Positions 9,024-16,280 of a DNA stretch of 64,000 nucleotides are shown one piece after another. A program made the position numbers and the translations under genes. A model generated the notes under the pieces. It had not been told where the DNA came from and did no database searches. It was given only the letters and a program-made list of their open reading frames with translations. Source of the stretch: Pseudomonas sp. LBUM920 (lineage in GTDB: Bacteria > Pseudomonadota > Gammaproteobacteria > Pseudomonadales > Pseudomonadaceae). Positions within the stretch are counted from its first letter, which is position 1. Every line of letters begins with the position of its first letter. The stretch covers positions 6,119,501-6,183,500 of the forward strand of contig NZ_CP027762.1 in NCBI RefSeq assembly GCF_003852315.1, read 5' to 3'.

Positions 9024-10506
9024 TCGTAAAAGCAGCCGCCTGATCTTTCCTGGCCTGGTCGTCGTTACCCTGATCGCCGCCAGTGCCGTGTACTTCCTGC
9101 GCCCAAGCGAATCCGTCGCCAGCCAGGCCCTGGATAAAGCTGAATCGGCCAACAAATTGCAATCGCTGGCGGAACTGGACGGCAAGGCGCCGACCAACCG
9201 CAAGCTCGACGTGCAAACCTGGACCACCGCTGACGGCGCCAAGGTGCTGTTTGTCGAAGCCCACGAATTGCCGATGTTCGACATGCGCATCCTGTTCGCC
9301 GCCGGCAGCAGCCAGGACGGCGACACCCCCGGCCTGGCACTGTTGACCAATGCGATGCTCAACGAAGGCGTACCGGGCAAGGATGTCAGCCAGATCGCCA
9401 GCGGTTTTGAAGGCTTGGGCGCCGATTTCGGCAATGGTGCTTACCGCGACATGGCGCTGGTTTCGCTGCGCAGCCTGAGCGACAGCGACAAGCGCGACGC
9501 GGCCCTGGCACTGTTCGACGACGTGATCGGCAAGCCGACCTTCCCTGCCGATTCCCTGGCGCGGATCAAAAACCAGATCCTCGCAGGCTTTGAATACCAG
9601 AAGCAGAACCCGGCCAAGCTGGCCAGCCTTGAGCTGTTCAAGCGCCTGTACGGTGACCATCCTTACGCCCACCCGAGCGAAGGCACGCCCGACAGCATTG
9701 CGAAGATTAACCTCGCGCAACTGCAGGCGTTCCACGCCAAGGCGTATGCCGCGGGCAATGCGGTGATTGCAGTGGTCGGCGACCTGACCCGTGCCGAGGC
9801 CGAAGCCATGACGGCCAAGGTCTCCGCGTCGCTGCCTAAAGGCCCGGCCCTGGCGAAGATCGCCCAACCGACCGAGCCGCAAGCCGGCTTGAGCCATATC
9901 GAATTCCCGTCCAAGCAGACGCACCTGCTGTTCGCACAATTGGGCATCGACCGCGCCGACCCGGACTACGCGGCCTTGTCGCTGGGCAACCAGATCCTGG
10001 GCGGCGGTGGTTTCGGCACCCGCTTGATGAGTGAAGTGCGTGAAAAACGCGGCCTGACCTACGGCGTGTACTCCGGCTTCTCGCCGATGCAGGCACGCGG
10101 CCCGTTCATGATCAACCTGCAGACCCGCGCCGAAATGAGCGGCGGCACCCTGCGCCTGGTCGAAGACGTGCTGGCCGACTACCTCAAGACCGGCCCGACG
10201 CAAAAGGAACTGGACGACGCCAAGCGTGAGCTGGCCGGCAGCTTCCCGCTGTCCACCGCGAGCAACGCCGATATCGTCGGGCAGCTGGGCGCCATGGGTT
10301 TCTACAACCTGCCGCTGAGCTATCTTGAGGATTTCATGAAACAATCCCAGGCCCTGACCGTAGAGCAGGTCAAGGCTGCAATGAATAAACACTTGAGCGC
10401 CGACAAGATGGTCATCGTGACCGCCGGCCCGACGATTGCGCAAAAGCCACTACCGCCCCCCACTGATAAACCTGCCGAGCAGCCGCTCGGGGTTCCGGAG
10501 CATTAA
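9016..10506 (+). CDS. M16 family peptidase-like protein, non-catalytic partner
   Basis: A 496-residue protein with an N-terminal membrane anchor or signal (about residues 8-25) and two M16 domains. The position that should read HxxEH in the first domain is TPGLALLTNAMLNEGV, so the zinc ligands are missing. The C-terminal domain keeps the REKRGLTYGVYSGF motif (the R/Y pair used by M16 partners for substrate binding). The start at 9016 is preceded by GAGGAG and overlaps the upstream gene by 8 bases, implying coupled translation. The stop overlaps the rsmD start by one base (TAATG). Confidence 0.9.
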   Translation: MSDRKSSRLIFPGLVVVTLIAASAVYFLRPSESVASQALDKAESANKLQSLAELDGKAPTNRKLDVQTWTTADGAKVLFVEAHELPMFDMRILFAAGSSQDGDTPGLALLTNAMLNEGVPGKDVSQIASGFEGLGADFGNGAYRDMALVSLRSLSDSDKRDAALALFDDVIGKPTFPADSLARIKNQILAGFEYQKQNPAKLASLELFKRLYGDHPYAHPSEGTPDSIAKINLAQLQAFHAKAYAAGNAVIAVVGDLTRAEAEAMTAKVSASLPKGPALAKIAQPTEPQAGLSHIEFPSKQTHLLFAQLGIDRADPDYAALSLGNQILGGGGFGTRLMSEVREKRGLTYGVYSGFSPMQARGPFMINLQTRAEMSGGTLRLVEDVLADYLKTGPTQKELDDAKRELAGSFPLSTASNADIVGQLGAMGFYNLPLSYLEDFMKQSQALTVEQVKAAMNKHLSADKMVIVTAGPTIAQKPLPPPTDKPAEQPLGVPEH

Positions 10507-11123
10507 TGGCCAGTTCATCTCGCCCGAAAAAACCCGTCCACAACGTGCATAACGGTGTGGGCCAACTGCGCATCATTGGCGGTGAATGGGGCAGCCGCAA
10601 GCTGAGCTTCCCCGACGTCGTAGGCCTGCGCCCGACGCCGGATCGCGTGCGTGAAACCCTGTTCAACTGGCTTGCGCCGTACATCGGCGGGGCCAAAGTG
10701 CTGGACCCGTTCGCCGGCAGCGGCGCGCTGTTCCTGGAGGCGCTGTCCCGTGGCGCGGCCCAGGCCCAGGCGCTGGATGCCAGCAATGTGGCGGTGTCCA
10801 GCCTCAAGGAGCACCTGGGCACTTTGCGCTGCACCACCGGCCAGGTCCAGACCGCCGACGCGCTGCGCTACCTGGAAACCCAGGCGGCGACTGAATACGA
10901 CGTGGTGTTTCTCGACCCGCCGTTCAATCAGAACCTGTTGCCGACCGTGTGTGCGCTGCTGGAAGAGCGTCAGTGGCTGGCGGCAGATGCGTGGATTTAC
11001 ACTGAAAGTGAAACCGCGCCGTCTACCCTCGGCCTGCCGGGCGCCTGGCGCCTGCACCGCGAGCAGAAGTCCGGCCGGGTGTATTACGCGCTGTGGCATC
11101 GCCTGGTAGAAAGCGCCGTCTGA
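10506..11123 (+). CDS. rsmD: 16S rRNA (guanine966-N2)-methyltransferase RsmD
   Basis: Methylates G966 of 16S rRNA on the assembling 30S subunit. The 205-residue protein carries the SAM motif LDPFAGSGALFLEALSRGA near residues 64-82 and the catalytic DPPF motif in VFLDPPFNQNLL. The N-terminal substrate-loop segment LRIIGGEWGSRKL and RPTPDRVRETLFNWL are family hallmarks. It is coupled to the M16 operon through a TAATG overlap. Confidence 0.95.
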   Translation: MASSSRPKKPVHNVHNGVGQLRIIGGEWGSRKLSFPDVVGLRPTPDRVRETLFNWLAPYIGGAKVLDPFAGSGALFLEALSRGAAQAQALDASNVAVSSLKEHLGTLRCTTGQVQTADALRYLETQAATEYDVVFLDPPFNQNLLPTVCALLEERQWLAADAWIYTESETAPSTLGLPGAWRLHREQKSGRVYYALWHRLVESAV

Positions 11124-11125
11124 TG

Positions 11126-11262
11126 TGTGGCAAGCGGGGCTTGTTGCCCCGCGTTGGGCCGCGAGGCGGTCCCAAAAGAGTCACCGCGTTCACTCTGCCC
11201 GACCGCGGTGACTGAGCCAGGGCCGCTGCGCAGTCCAACGCAGGGCAGGCCTGCTCGCCACA
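11126..11262. repeat. long inverted-repeat element (second repeat family), copy A
   Basis: About 137 bp with imperfect inverted arms of roughly 40 bp. The left arm begins TGTGGCAAGCGGGGCTTG and includes a GGGCCGCG-like block; the right arm ends GCAGGCCTGCTCGCCACA. The arms and order match the element at 18571-18700 and differ from the standard REPINs of this window. A further half-arm (CTCGCCACAACGAG) follows. It fills the rsmD to YheT-like gap. Confidence 0.7.
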
Positions 11263-11302
11263 TGAAGCCTCGCTCGCCACAACGAGTCCGCTCGCTACAG
11301 AG

Positions 11303-12304
11303 ATGTCCATGACCCCTTCCGTCGACCTGTTCAAACCCGCTTTCGGCCTCGGCAACCCGCACCTGCAAACGCTGTGGGGGCCGTTGTGGCGTCCTACCAC
11401 GCATATTGAACGCCAACGCGAACGCTTGTGGCTGGACGACGGCGACTTCCTTGACCTTGACTGGCACGGCCCCCATGACGCGCAAGCGCCATTGGTGCTG
11501 GTGCTGCATGGGCTGACCGGCTCGTCCAATTCGCCCTACGTGGCCGGCTTGCAAAAAGTCCTCGCCGCCCAAGGCTGGGCGAGCGCCGCGCTGAACTGGC
11601 GCGGGTGTTCGGGTGAGCCCAACCTGCTGGCGCGCAGTTACCATTCGGGCGCCAGCGAAGACCTGGCAGCAGCGATTGCGCATCTGCGCGCCAAGCGACC
11701 GTTGGCGCCGCTGTATGCCGTGGGTTATTCGCTGGGCGGCAACGTGCTGCTCAAGCACTTGGGTGAAACCGGCCAAGCCTCGGGGCTGCATGGCGCGGCC
11801 GCGGTGTCGGTGCCGTTTCGCCTGGACCAGTGTGCGGATCGCATCGGGCTGGGGTTTTCGCGGGTGTATCAGAAGCACTTTATGCGCGAGATGCTGGCGT
11901 ATATCCGCGTCAAGCAACGTCGTTTTTTACAGGATGGCCAAGCTGACGGGCTGAAAACCCTCGAGGCACTCGGCTCGCTGGAGAAGATGCGTACGTTCTG
12001 GGACTTCGACGGGCGGGTGACCGCGCCGCTGCATGGCTTTCTCAGCGCCGAGGACTATTACCGCCGCGCGTCGAGTCGCTATTACCTGGGCGATATTCGC
12101 ACGCCGACGCTGATTATCCAGGCGGCCGATGACCCATTCGTGTTCGCCCACAGCTTGCCCGAGGCCAGTGAACTGTCGGCTTGCACCGAGTTCGAGTTGT
12201 TGGCCAAGGGTGGGCATGTGGGGTTTGTTGATGGGTCGCTGAAGCGCCCCACTTATTACCTGGAGCGTCGCATTCCACAGTGGCTACTGGCTCAACACGG
12301 CTAA
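11303..12304 (+). CDS. YheT-like alpha/beta hydrolase
   Basis: A 333-residue member of the AB-hydrolase-4 (YheT) group. The N-terminal block GNPHLQTLWGPLWRP is typical of the family. The nucleophile elbow is GYSLGGNVLLKHLGE (Ser near residue 146), with an acid in the IQAADDPFVF segment and a histidine in KGGHVGF forming the expected triad. Esterase activity is known for relatives, but the physiological substrate is not. The start could be ATG 11303 or the in-frame ATG at 11309; neither has a strong ribosome site. Confidence 0.88.
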   Translation: MSMTPSVDLFKPAFGLGNPHLQTLWGPLWRPTTHIERQRERLWLDDGDFLDLDWHGPHDAQAPLVLVLHGLTGSSNSPYVAGLQKVLAAQGWASAALNWRGCSGEPNLLARSYHSGASEDLAAAIAHLRAKRPLAPLYAVGYSLGGNVLLKHLGETGQASGLHGAAAVSVPFRLDQCADRIGLGFSRVYQKHFMREMLAYIRVKQRRFLQDGQADGLKTLEALGSLEKMRTFWDFDGRVTAPLHGFLSAEDYYRRASSRYYLGDIRTPTLIIQAADDPFVFAHSLPEASELSACTEFELLAKGGHVGFVDGSLKRPTYYLERRIPQWLLAQHG

Positions 12305-12307
12305 AAA

Positions 12308-12396
12308 TGTGGGCGCTGGCTTGCCGGCGATGAGGTCGTGTCAGTTGGCTGATTAAACACTGACACACCGCTGTCGCAGGCAAGCCAGCTGCCACA
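12308..12396. repeat. REPIN between the YheT-like gene and sseA
   Basis: Inverted REP arms about 89 bp end to end: the left begins TGTGGGCGCTGGCTTGCC, the right ends GCAAGCCAGCTGCCACA. It occupies a convergent gene junction. Confidence 0.88.
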
Positions 12397-12421
12397 CGTG
12401 ATCGGATTTCAGACTGGGAAT

Positions 12422-13276
12422 TTAGTCGCCGGTAGCAACTTCCCGCGCCGGGTCGGTAATCCACTCGCTCCACGACCCCGCATACAGCTTGCCCAACGGG
12501 TAACCCGCCAAACTCAGCGCAAACAGGTTGTGACACGCCGTCACGCCAGAACCGCAATACGCCACCAACTCTTCCGGCGAGCGGCCCTTCAACTGCGCAG
12601 CGAAACGCTGCTTGAGCTGCTCAGCTGGCAGGAAGCGACCGTCACTGCCCAGGTTTTCGTTGAACGCCGCACATTGGGCGCCAGGAATGTGCCCGGCAAT
12701 CGGGTCGATAGGCTCCACGTCGCCGCGAAAACGCGCTTGGGCGCGGGCATCGATCAAGGTCATGCCCGGTTCGCCCAAGCGTTTTTGCAGGTGCTCGGCG
12801 TCCAGCACGAGGTGATTGTCCGGGGTGCCGGCAAACGTCCCCGGCTCAACCACGGGCGCGTCCAGGCTCAGCGGGAAGCCGGCCGAGTGCCAGGCCTTGA
12901 GGCCTGCGTCCAGAATAAACACGCCGTCGCGTTTGCCCAGCCAGGCCAGCAGCCACCACGCTCGGGCGGCATAAGCGCCGGGGCCGTCGTCATACAGCAC
13001 GATGTCCGTGTCGGCATTGATGCCCCAGGCCCGCAGTTGCGCGGCCAAGGTGTCCGCCGCCGGCAACGGATGACGCCCGGTCACGCCCTTTGTCACCGCA
13101 CCGCTGAGGTGGCGCTCCAGGTCGGCATATTGCGCACCTTCGATATGCCCTTCGGCGTAGCTGCAAAGCCCGTAGTCCGGGTCTTCCAGGGCAAAGCGGC
13201 AATCCAGGATCACCAGCCCGGCCGCCTTCTGGCGCTCGGCGAGTTGCTGGGGGCTGATCAGTTGGGCAAGCGGCAT
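12422..13276 (-). CDS. sseA: 3-mercaptopyruvate sulfurtransferase (tandem rhodanese)
   Basis: Transfers sulfur from 3-mercaptopyruvate (or thiosulfate) to thiol acceptors. The 284-residue protein has two rhodanese domains. The first is inactive and contains the linker-defining AGHIEGAQ-like segment (EGHIEGAQYADLE). The second has the active-site loop CGSGVTAC near residue 241, which is the mercaptopyruvate-type CGSGVTA and not the thiosulfate type. It is convergent with the YheT-like gene and precedes laoR's end on the same strand by 33 bases. No other sulfur genes adjoin it. Confidence 0.9.
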   Translation of the reverse strand: MPLAQLISPQQLAERQKAAGLVILDCRFALEDPDYGLCSYAEGHIEGAQYADLERHLSGAVTKGVTGRHPLPAADTLAAQLRAWGINADTDIVLYDDGPGAYAARAWWLLAWLGKRDGVFILDAGLKAWHSAGFPLSLDAPVVEPGTFAGTPDNHLVLDAEHLQKRLGEPGMTLIDARAQARFRGDVEPIDPIAGHIPGAQCAAFNENLGSDGRFLPAEQLKQRFAAQLKGRSPEELVAYCGSGVTACHNLFALSLAGYPLGKLYAGSWSEWITDPAREVATGD

Positions 13277-13309
13277 GACGGACTCCTGTGAACAGATTCG
13301 GGAAAGGTC

Positions 13310-13981
13310 CTACTTCACTTCTTCCAGTGCCTGGTTCAACGGCACATAAAACTCTTTGAACAAGGCGTCTACCGCCTCTTTGGCCTGGGGCGTGACAAAC
13401 CCCGCCTCCAGCACCAGCACCTGGTACACCCCACGCTTGATCGCCTCGGCGCTCAAGTGGGCGGAATTTTCATTGGTGGTGCACAGAAATCGCACCCACG
13501 AGGTGAGGATGATCCAGGCATTGAGGGTCAGCGCCTCGGTTTGCACCGGGTCCATATTGAGGATGCCGGCATCGACAAACCCTTGATAGATGGCGCCGCC
13601 CTGGATCAGGCAACGCTGGGAAAAGCGCCGGTAGCCGGTGGCCAGTTCCGGGTCGCTTTCCAGCAGGTGTTCCAGGTCGCGGTGCAGGAAGCGGTAGCGC
13701 CACATGCCAGCCAGCACGGCCTGCAGGTAAAAACGCTTGTCTTCGACGGTGACGGCGCGGCCCTGGGGCGGGCGCAGGAAACTGTCCACTAGGACTTCGT
13801 ATTCGCGAAACAGCACGGCGATGATCGCCTGCTTGTTGGGGAAGTGGTAGTACAGGTTGCCCGGGGAAATTTCCATGTGGGCGGCAATGTGATTGGTGCT
13901 GACGCTGCGCTCGCCCTGCTGGTTAAAAAGCTCCAGGCTGGTTTGCACGATGCGCTCGCTGGTCTTTACTCGTGGTGCCAT
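13310..13981 (-). CDS. laoR: TetR-family repressor LaoR of the long-chain alcohol oxidation genes
   Basis: The 223-residue protein has an N-terminal TetR helix-turn-helix (SVSTNHIAAHMEISPGNLYY, about residues 28-47, then HFPNKQAII) and a C-terminal ligand and dimer domain. It is divergent from an aldehyde dehydrogenase, a Tat-signal lipoprotein and a GMC oxidoreductase. From memory this is the arrangement of the laoABCR locus of P. aeruginosa (PA0364-PA0367), where LaoR represses long-chain alcohol oxidation. A perfect dyad in the divergent promoter (14072-14091) is its likely operator. Identification rests on context and family, not on a direct alignment. Confidence 0.82.
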   Translation of the reverse strand: MAPRVKTSERIVQTSLELFNQQGERSVSTNHIAAHMEISPGNLYYHFPNKQAIIAVLFREYEVLVDSFLRPPQGRAVTVEDKRFYLQAVLAGMWRYRFLHRDLEHLLESDPELATGYRRFSQRCLIQGGAIYQGFVDAGILNMDPVQTEALTLNAWIILTSWVRFLCTTNENSAHLSAEAIKRGVYQVLVLEAGFVTPQAKEAVDALFKEFYVPLNQALEEVK

Positions 13982-14064
13982 AGGGGATCAGCTTCTGAAC
14001 ACGTGATGGGGCATCTTACGGCCTATCCTTGTCTGGATAAATCCGCATGTTGCTGCAATGACAT

Positions 14065-14093
14065 TTGACAATTTAGAGCAATGACTCTAAAAA
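14065..14093 (+). promoter_or_regulatory. laoCBA promoter with embedded dyad operator
   Basis: A sigma-70-type promoter with -35 TTGACA at 14065-14070, a 17-base spacer and -10 TAAAAA at 14088-14093 drives laoC. Inside it lies the perfect inverted repeat TTTAGAG-N6-CTCTAAA at 14072-14091. This fills the spacer and runs into the -10, where a bound repressor would block polymerase. LaoR, encoded just upstream on the other strand, is the obvious candidate. Confidence 0.75.
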
Positions 14094-14127
14094 TCCAGGC
14101 AGACCTATAACAATCGGGAACTGCGCC

Positions 14128-15555
14128 ATGTCTGCCAACGTTGCCTACCTGCAAGATTCCCAGGCGCTGGATCAGCTCCAGGACCTGTTCGACGCCCAGC
14201 GCCGTGCCTATGCCGCCAACCCGATGCCACCGGCGGCGCAGCGCCAACAATGGCTCAAGGCATTGCGCGATGTACTCAGCGACGAACGCCAGGCCCTGAT
14301 CGACGCGATCAGCCAGGACTTCAGCCACCGCAGCGCAGACGAAACCCTGTTCGCCGAATTGATGCCGAGCCTGCATGGCATTCACTACGCCAGCAAACAC
14401 CTCAAAGGCTGGATGAAACCTTCCCGCCGCGCTGTAGGCATCGCCTTCCAACCGGCATCTGCCAAGGTCATCTATCAACCACTGGGCGTGGTCGGCGTGA
14501 TCGTGCCGTGGAACTACCCGTTGTATTTGGCCATCGGCCCATTGGTCGGCGCGTTGGCGGCCGGTAACCGGGTGATGCTCAAGCTCAGCGAATCCACGCC
14601 CGCTACGGGTGAGCTGCTCAAGGCGCTGCTGGCGAAAATTTTCCCCGAAGACCTGGTGTGCGTGGTGCTGGGCGAAGCCGAAGTGGGCATGGCGTTTTCC
14701 AAATTGCGCTTCGATCACCTGCTGTTCACCGGCGCCACCAGCATCGGCAAGCACGTGATGCGTGCTGCAGCTGAACACCTGACCCCGGTGACGCTGGAGC
14801 TGGGCGGCAAGTCGCCGGCAATAGTCTCCGCCGATGTGCCGCTCAAGGACGCCGCCGAGCGCATCGCCTTCGGCAAATGCCTGAATGCCGGGCAAACCTG
14901 CGTGGCGCCGGACTACGTGCTGGTGCCCGAAGACCGTGTCGAGGGGTTCGTCGAGGCATACAGCAAGGCAGTTCGCGGGTTTTACCCAACCCTGACCGAC
15001 AACCCGGACTACACCGCCATCATCAATGATCGGCAACAGGCCAGGCTGAATGCCTACGTCAAAGACGCCACCGACAAAGGCGCCACCCTGATCGCCTTGT
15101 ACGACCAAGGCCAGGCACGGCGTATGTCCCACAGCCTGTTGCTGAATGTCAGCGATGAAATGACCGTGATGCAGGACGAAATCTTCGGCCCGGTGCTGCC
15201 GATCGTGCCGTATCGCGGCATCGACCAGGCGTTTGCCTACATCAACCAACGCCCTCGCCCGTTGGCCCTGTATTACTTCGGCTACAACAAGGGCGAGCAG
15301 AACCGCGTACTGCATGAAACCCACTCCGGCGGCGTGTGCCTGAACGACACCCTGCTGCATGTGGCCCAGGACGACATGCCCTTCGGCGGCATCGGACCTT
15401 CCGGCATGGGCCACTACCACGGCCACGAAGGGTTCCTTACGTTCAGCAAGGCCAAGGGCGTGCTGGTGAAGCAGCGCCTCAACGCGGCGAAATTGATCTA
15501 CCCGCCCTATGGCAAGTCGATTCAGAAGTTGATTCAGAAGTTGTTTATTCGCTGA
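14128..15555 (+). CDS. laoC: NAD(P)-dependent aldehyde dehydrogenase LaoC (coniferyl-aldehyde-dehydrogenase type)
   Basis: Oxidises long-chain aldehydes to fatty acids in the proposed Lao pathway. The 475-residue protein is a full ALDH. It has the VVGVIVPWNYPLYLAIGPLV cofactor-binding segment, the general-base motif LELGGKSP, and the catalytic-cysteine loop NAGQTCVAPDYV. It belongs to the class-3-like group often annotated as coniferyl aldehyde dehydrogenase (calB). It starts the laoCBA operon; laoB begins 28 bases after its stop. The C-terminal half of the chain is hydrophobic and basic (RLNAAKLIYPPYGK), which may favour membrane association. Confidence 0.85.
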   Translation: MSANVAYLQDSQALDQLQDLFDAQRRAYAANPMPPAAQRQQWLKALRDVLSDERQALIDAISQDFSHRSADETLFAELMPSLHGIHYASKHLKGWMKPSRRAVGIAFQPASAKVIYQPLGVVGVIVPWNYPLYLAIGPLVGALAAGNRVMLKLSESTPATGELLKALLAKIFPEDLVCVVLGEAEVGMAFSKLRFDHLLFTGATSIGKHVMRAAAEHLTPVTLELGGKSPAIVSADVPLKDAAERIAFGKCLNAGQTCVAPDYVLVPEDRVEGFVEAYSKAVRGFYPTLTDNPDYTAIINDRQQARLNAYVKDATDKGATLIALYDQGQARRMSHSLLLNVSDEMTVMQDEIFGPVLPIVPYRGIDQAFAYINQRPRPLALYYFGYNKGEQNRVLHETHSGGVCLNDTLLHVAQDDMPFGGIGPSGMGHYHGHEGFLTFSKAKGVLVKQRLNAAKLIYPPYGKSIQKLIQKLFIR

Positions 15556-15583
15556 TTCCGCCACTCTCGGGACAACAATAACA

Positions 15584-16129
15584 ATGAACCCTAGCCTGAC
15601 TGAAACACCTGCGCTGTCGCGGCGCGGCGTCTTGAAAATTGGCCTGTGTGCCAGCGCGTTCCTGGCCACTGCCGGGCTGGGCGCCAGCCTCAGCGGGTGT
15701 TCCAGCAGCACCCCGGCCAGCGGCTTTGCCATGCTGCGCAGCAGCGACTTGCCGTTCTTGCGCGCGGTGATCCCGGTGCTGCTCGAAGGCGCGGCCAGCG
15801 CCCAGGACGTGGTCGCCGGGATTGAAGACACGCTGAAAAAACTCGACTACAGCCTGCAGCACCTGTCGCCGGAGATGTTCAAGCTTACCCAGCAACTGTT
15901 CGACGTGCTGGGCATGGGCATCACCCGCGGCCCGCTGACGGGGATCTGGGGCAGTTGGGAAAATGCCAGCGGTGAGCAGATCCGCAACTTCCTGCACCGC
16001 TGGGAAAACAGCTACCTGAACCTGCTGCGCATGGGCCAGGGCTCACTGCTCAAGCTGGTGATCATGGCGTGGTACTTCCGCCCGCAATCCTGGGCCCATT
16101 GCGGCTACCCCGGCCCGCCGAAGATCTAG
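15584..16129 (+). CDS. laoB: LaoB: Tat-exported lipoprotein partner of the GMC oxidoreductase
   Basis: A 181-residue protein with a twin-arginine signal (SRRGVLKIGLCASAFLATAG, RR at residues 13-14) that ends in a lipobox LSGC with the cysteine at 39. It should therefore be exported folded and lipid-anchored. The rest is a small helical domain with no recognised catalytic motif, resembling small partner subunits of membrane dehydrogenases. It sits between laoC and laoA. Because laoA has no signal of its own, LaoB may carry it across the membrane; that is inference. Confidence 0.8.
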   Translation: MNPSLTETPALSRRGVLKIGLCASAFLATAGLGASLSGCSSSTPASGFAMLRSSDLPFLRAVIPVLLEGAASAQDVVAGIEDTLKKLDYSLQHLSPEMFKLTQQLFDVLGMGITRGPLTGIWGSWENASGEQIRNFLHRWENSYLNLLRMGQGSLLKLVIMAWYFRPQSWAHCGYPGPPKI

Positions 16130-16151
16130 ACCTGACAACCCGATTAGGAAA

Positions 16152-16240
16152 TGTGGGAGCTGGCAGGCCTGCGATGGCGGTGTATCCGCGGTGAATTGAT
16201 CGGCAGGCAAACCGCTATCGCCGGCAAGCCAGCTCCCACA
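16152..16240. repeat. REPIN inside the lao operon (laoB-laoA gap)
   Basis: Inverted REP arms TGTGGGAGCTGGCAGGCC and GGCAAGCCAGCTCCCACA, about 89 bp end to end, lie within the 151-base gap between two co-oriented genes that should be co-transcribed. A hairpin here could set the laoB:laoA transcript ratio. Confidence 0.88.
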
Positions 16241-16280
16241 CTGGTCGCAACTTCGTACAGAAAAATAAGAGTGCACACCT

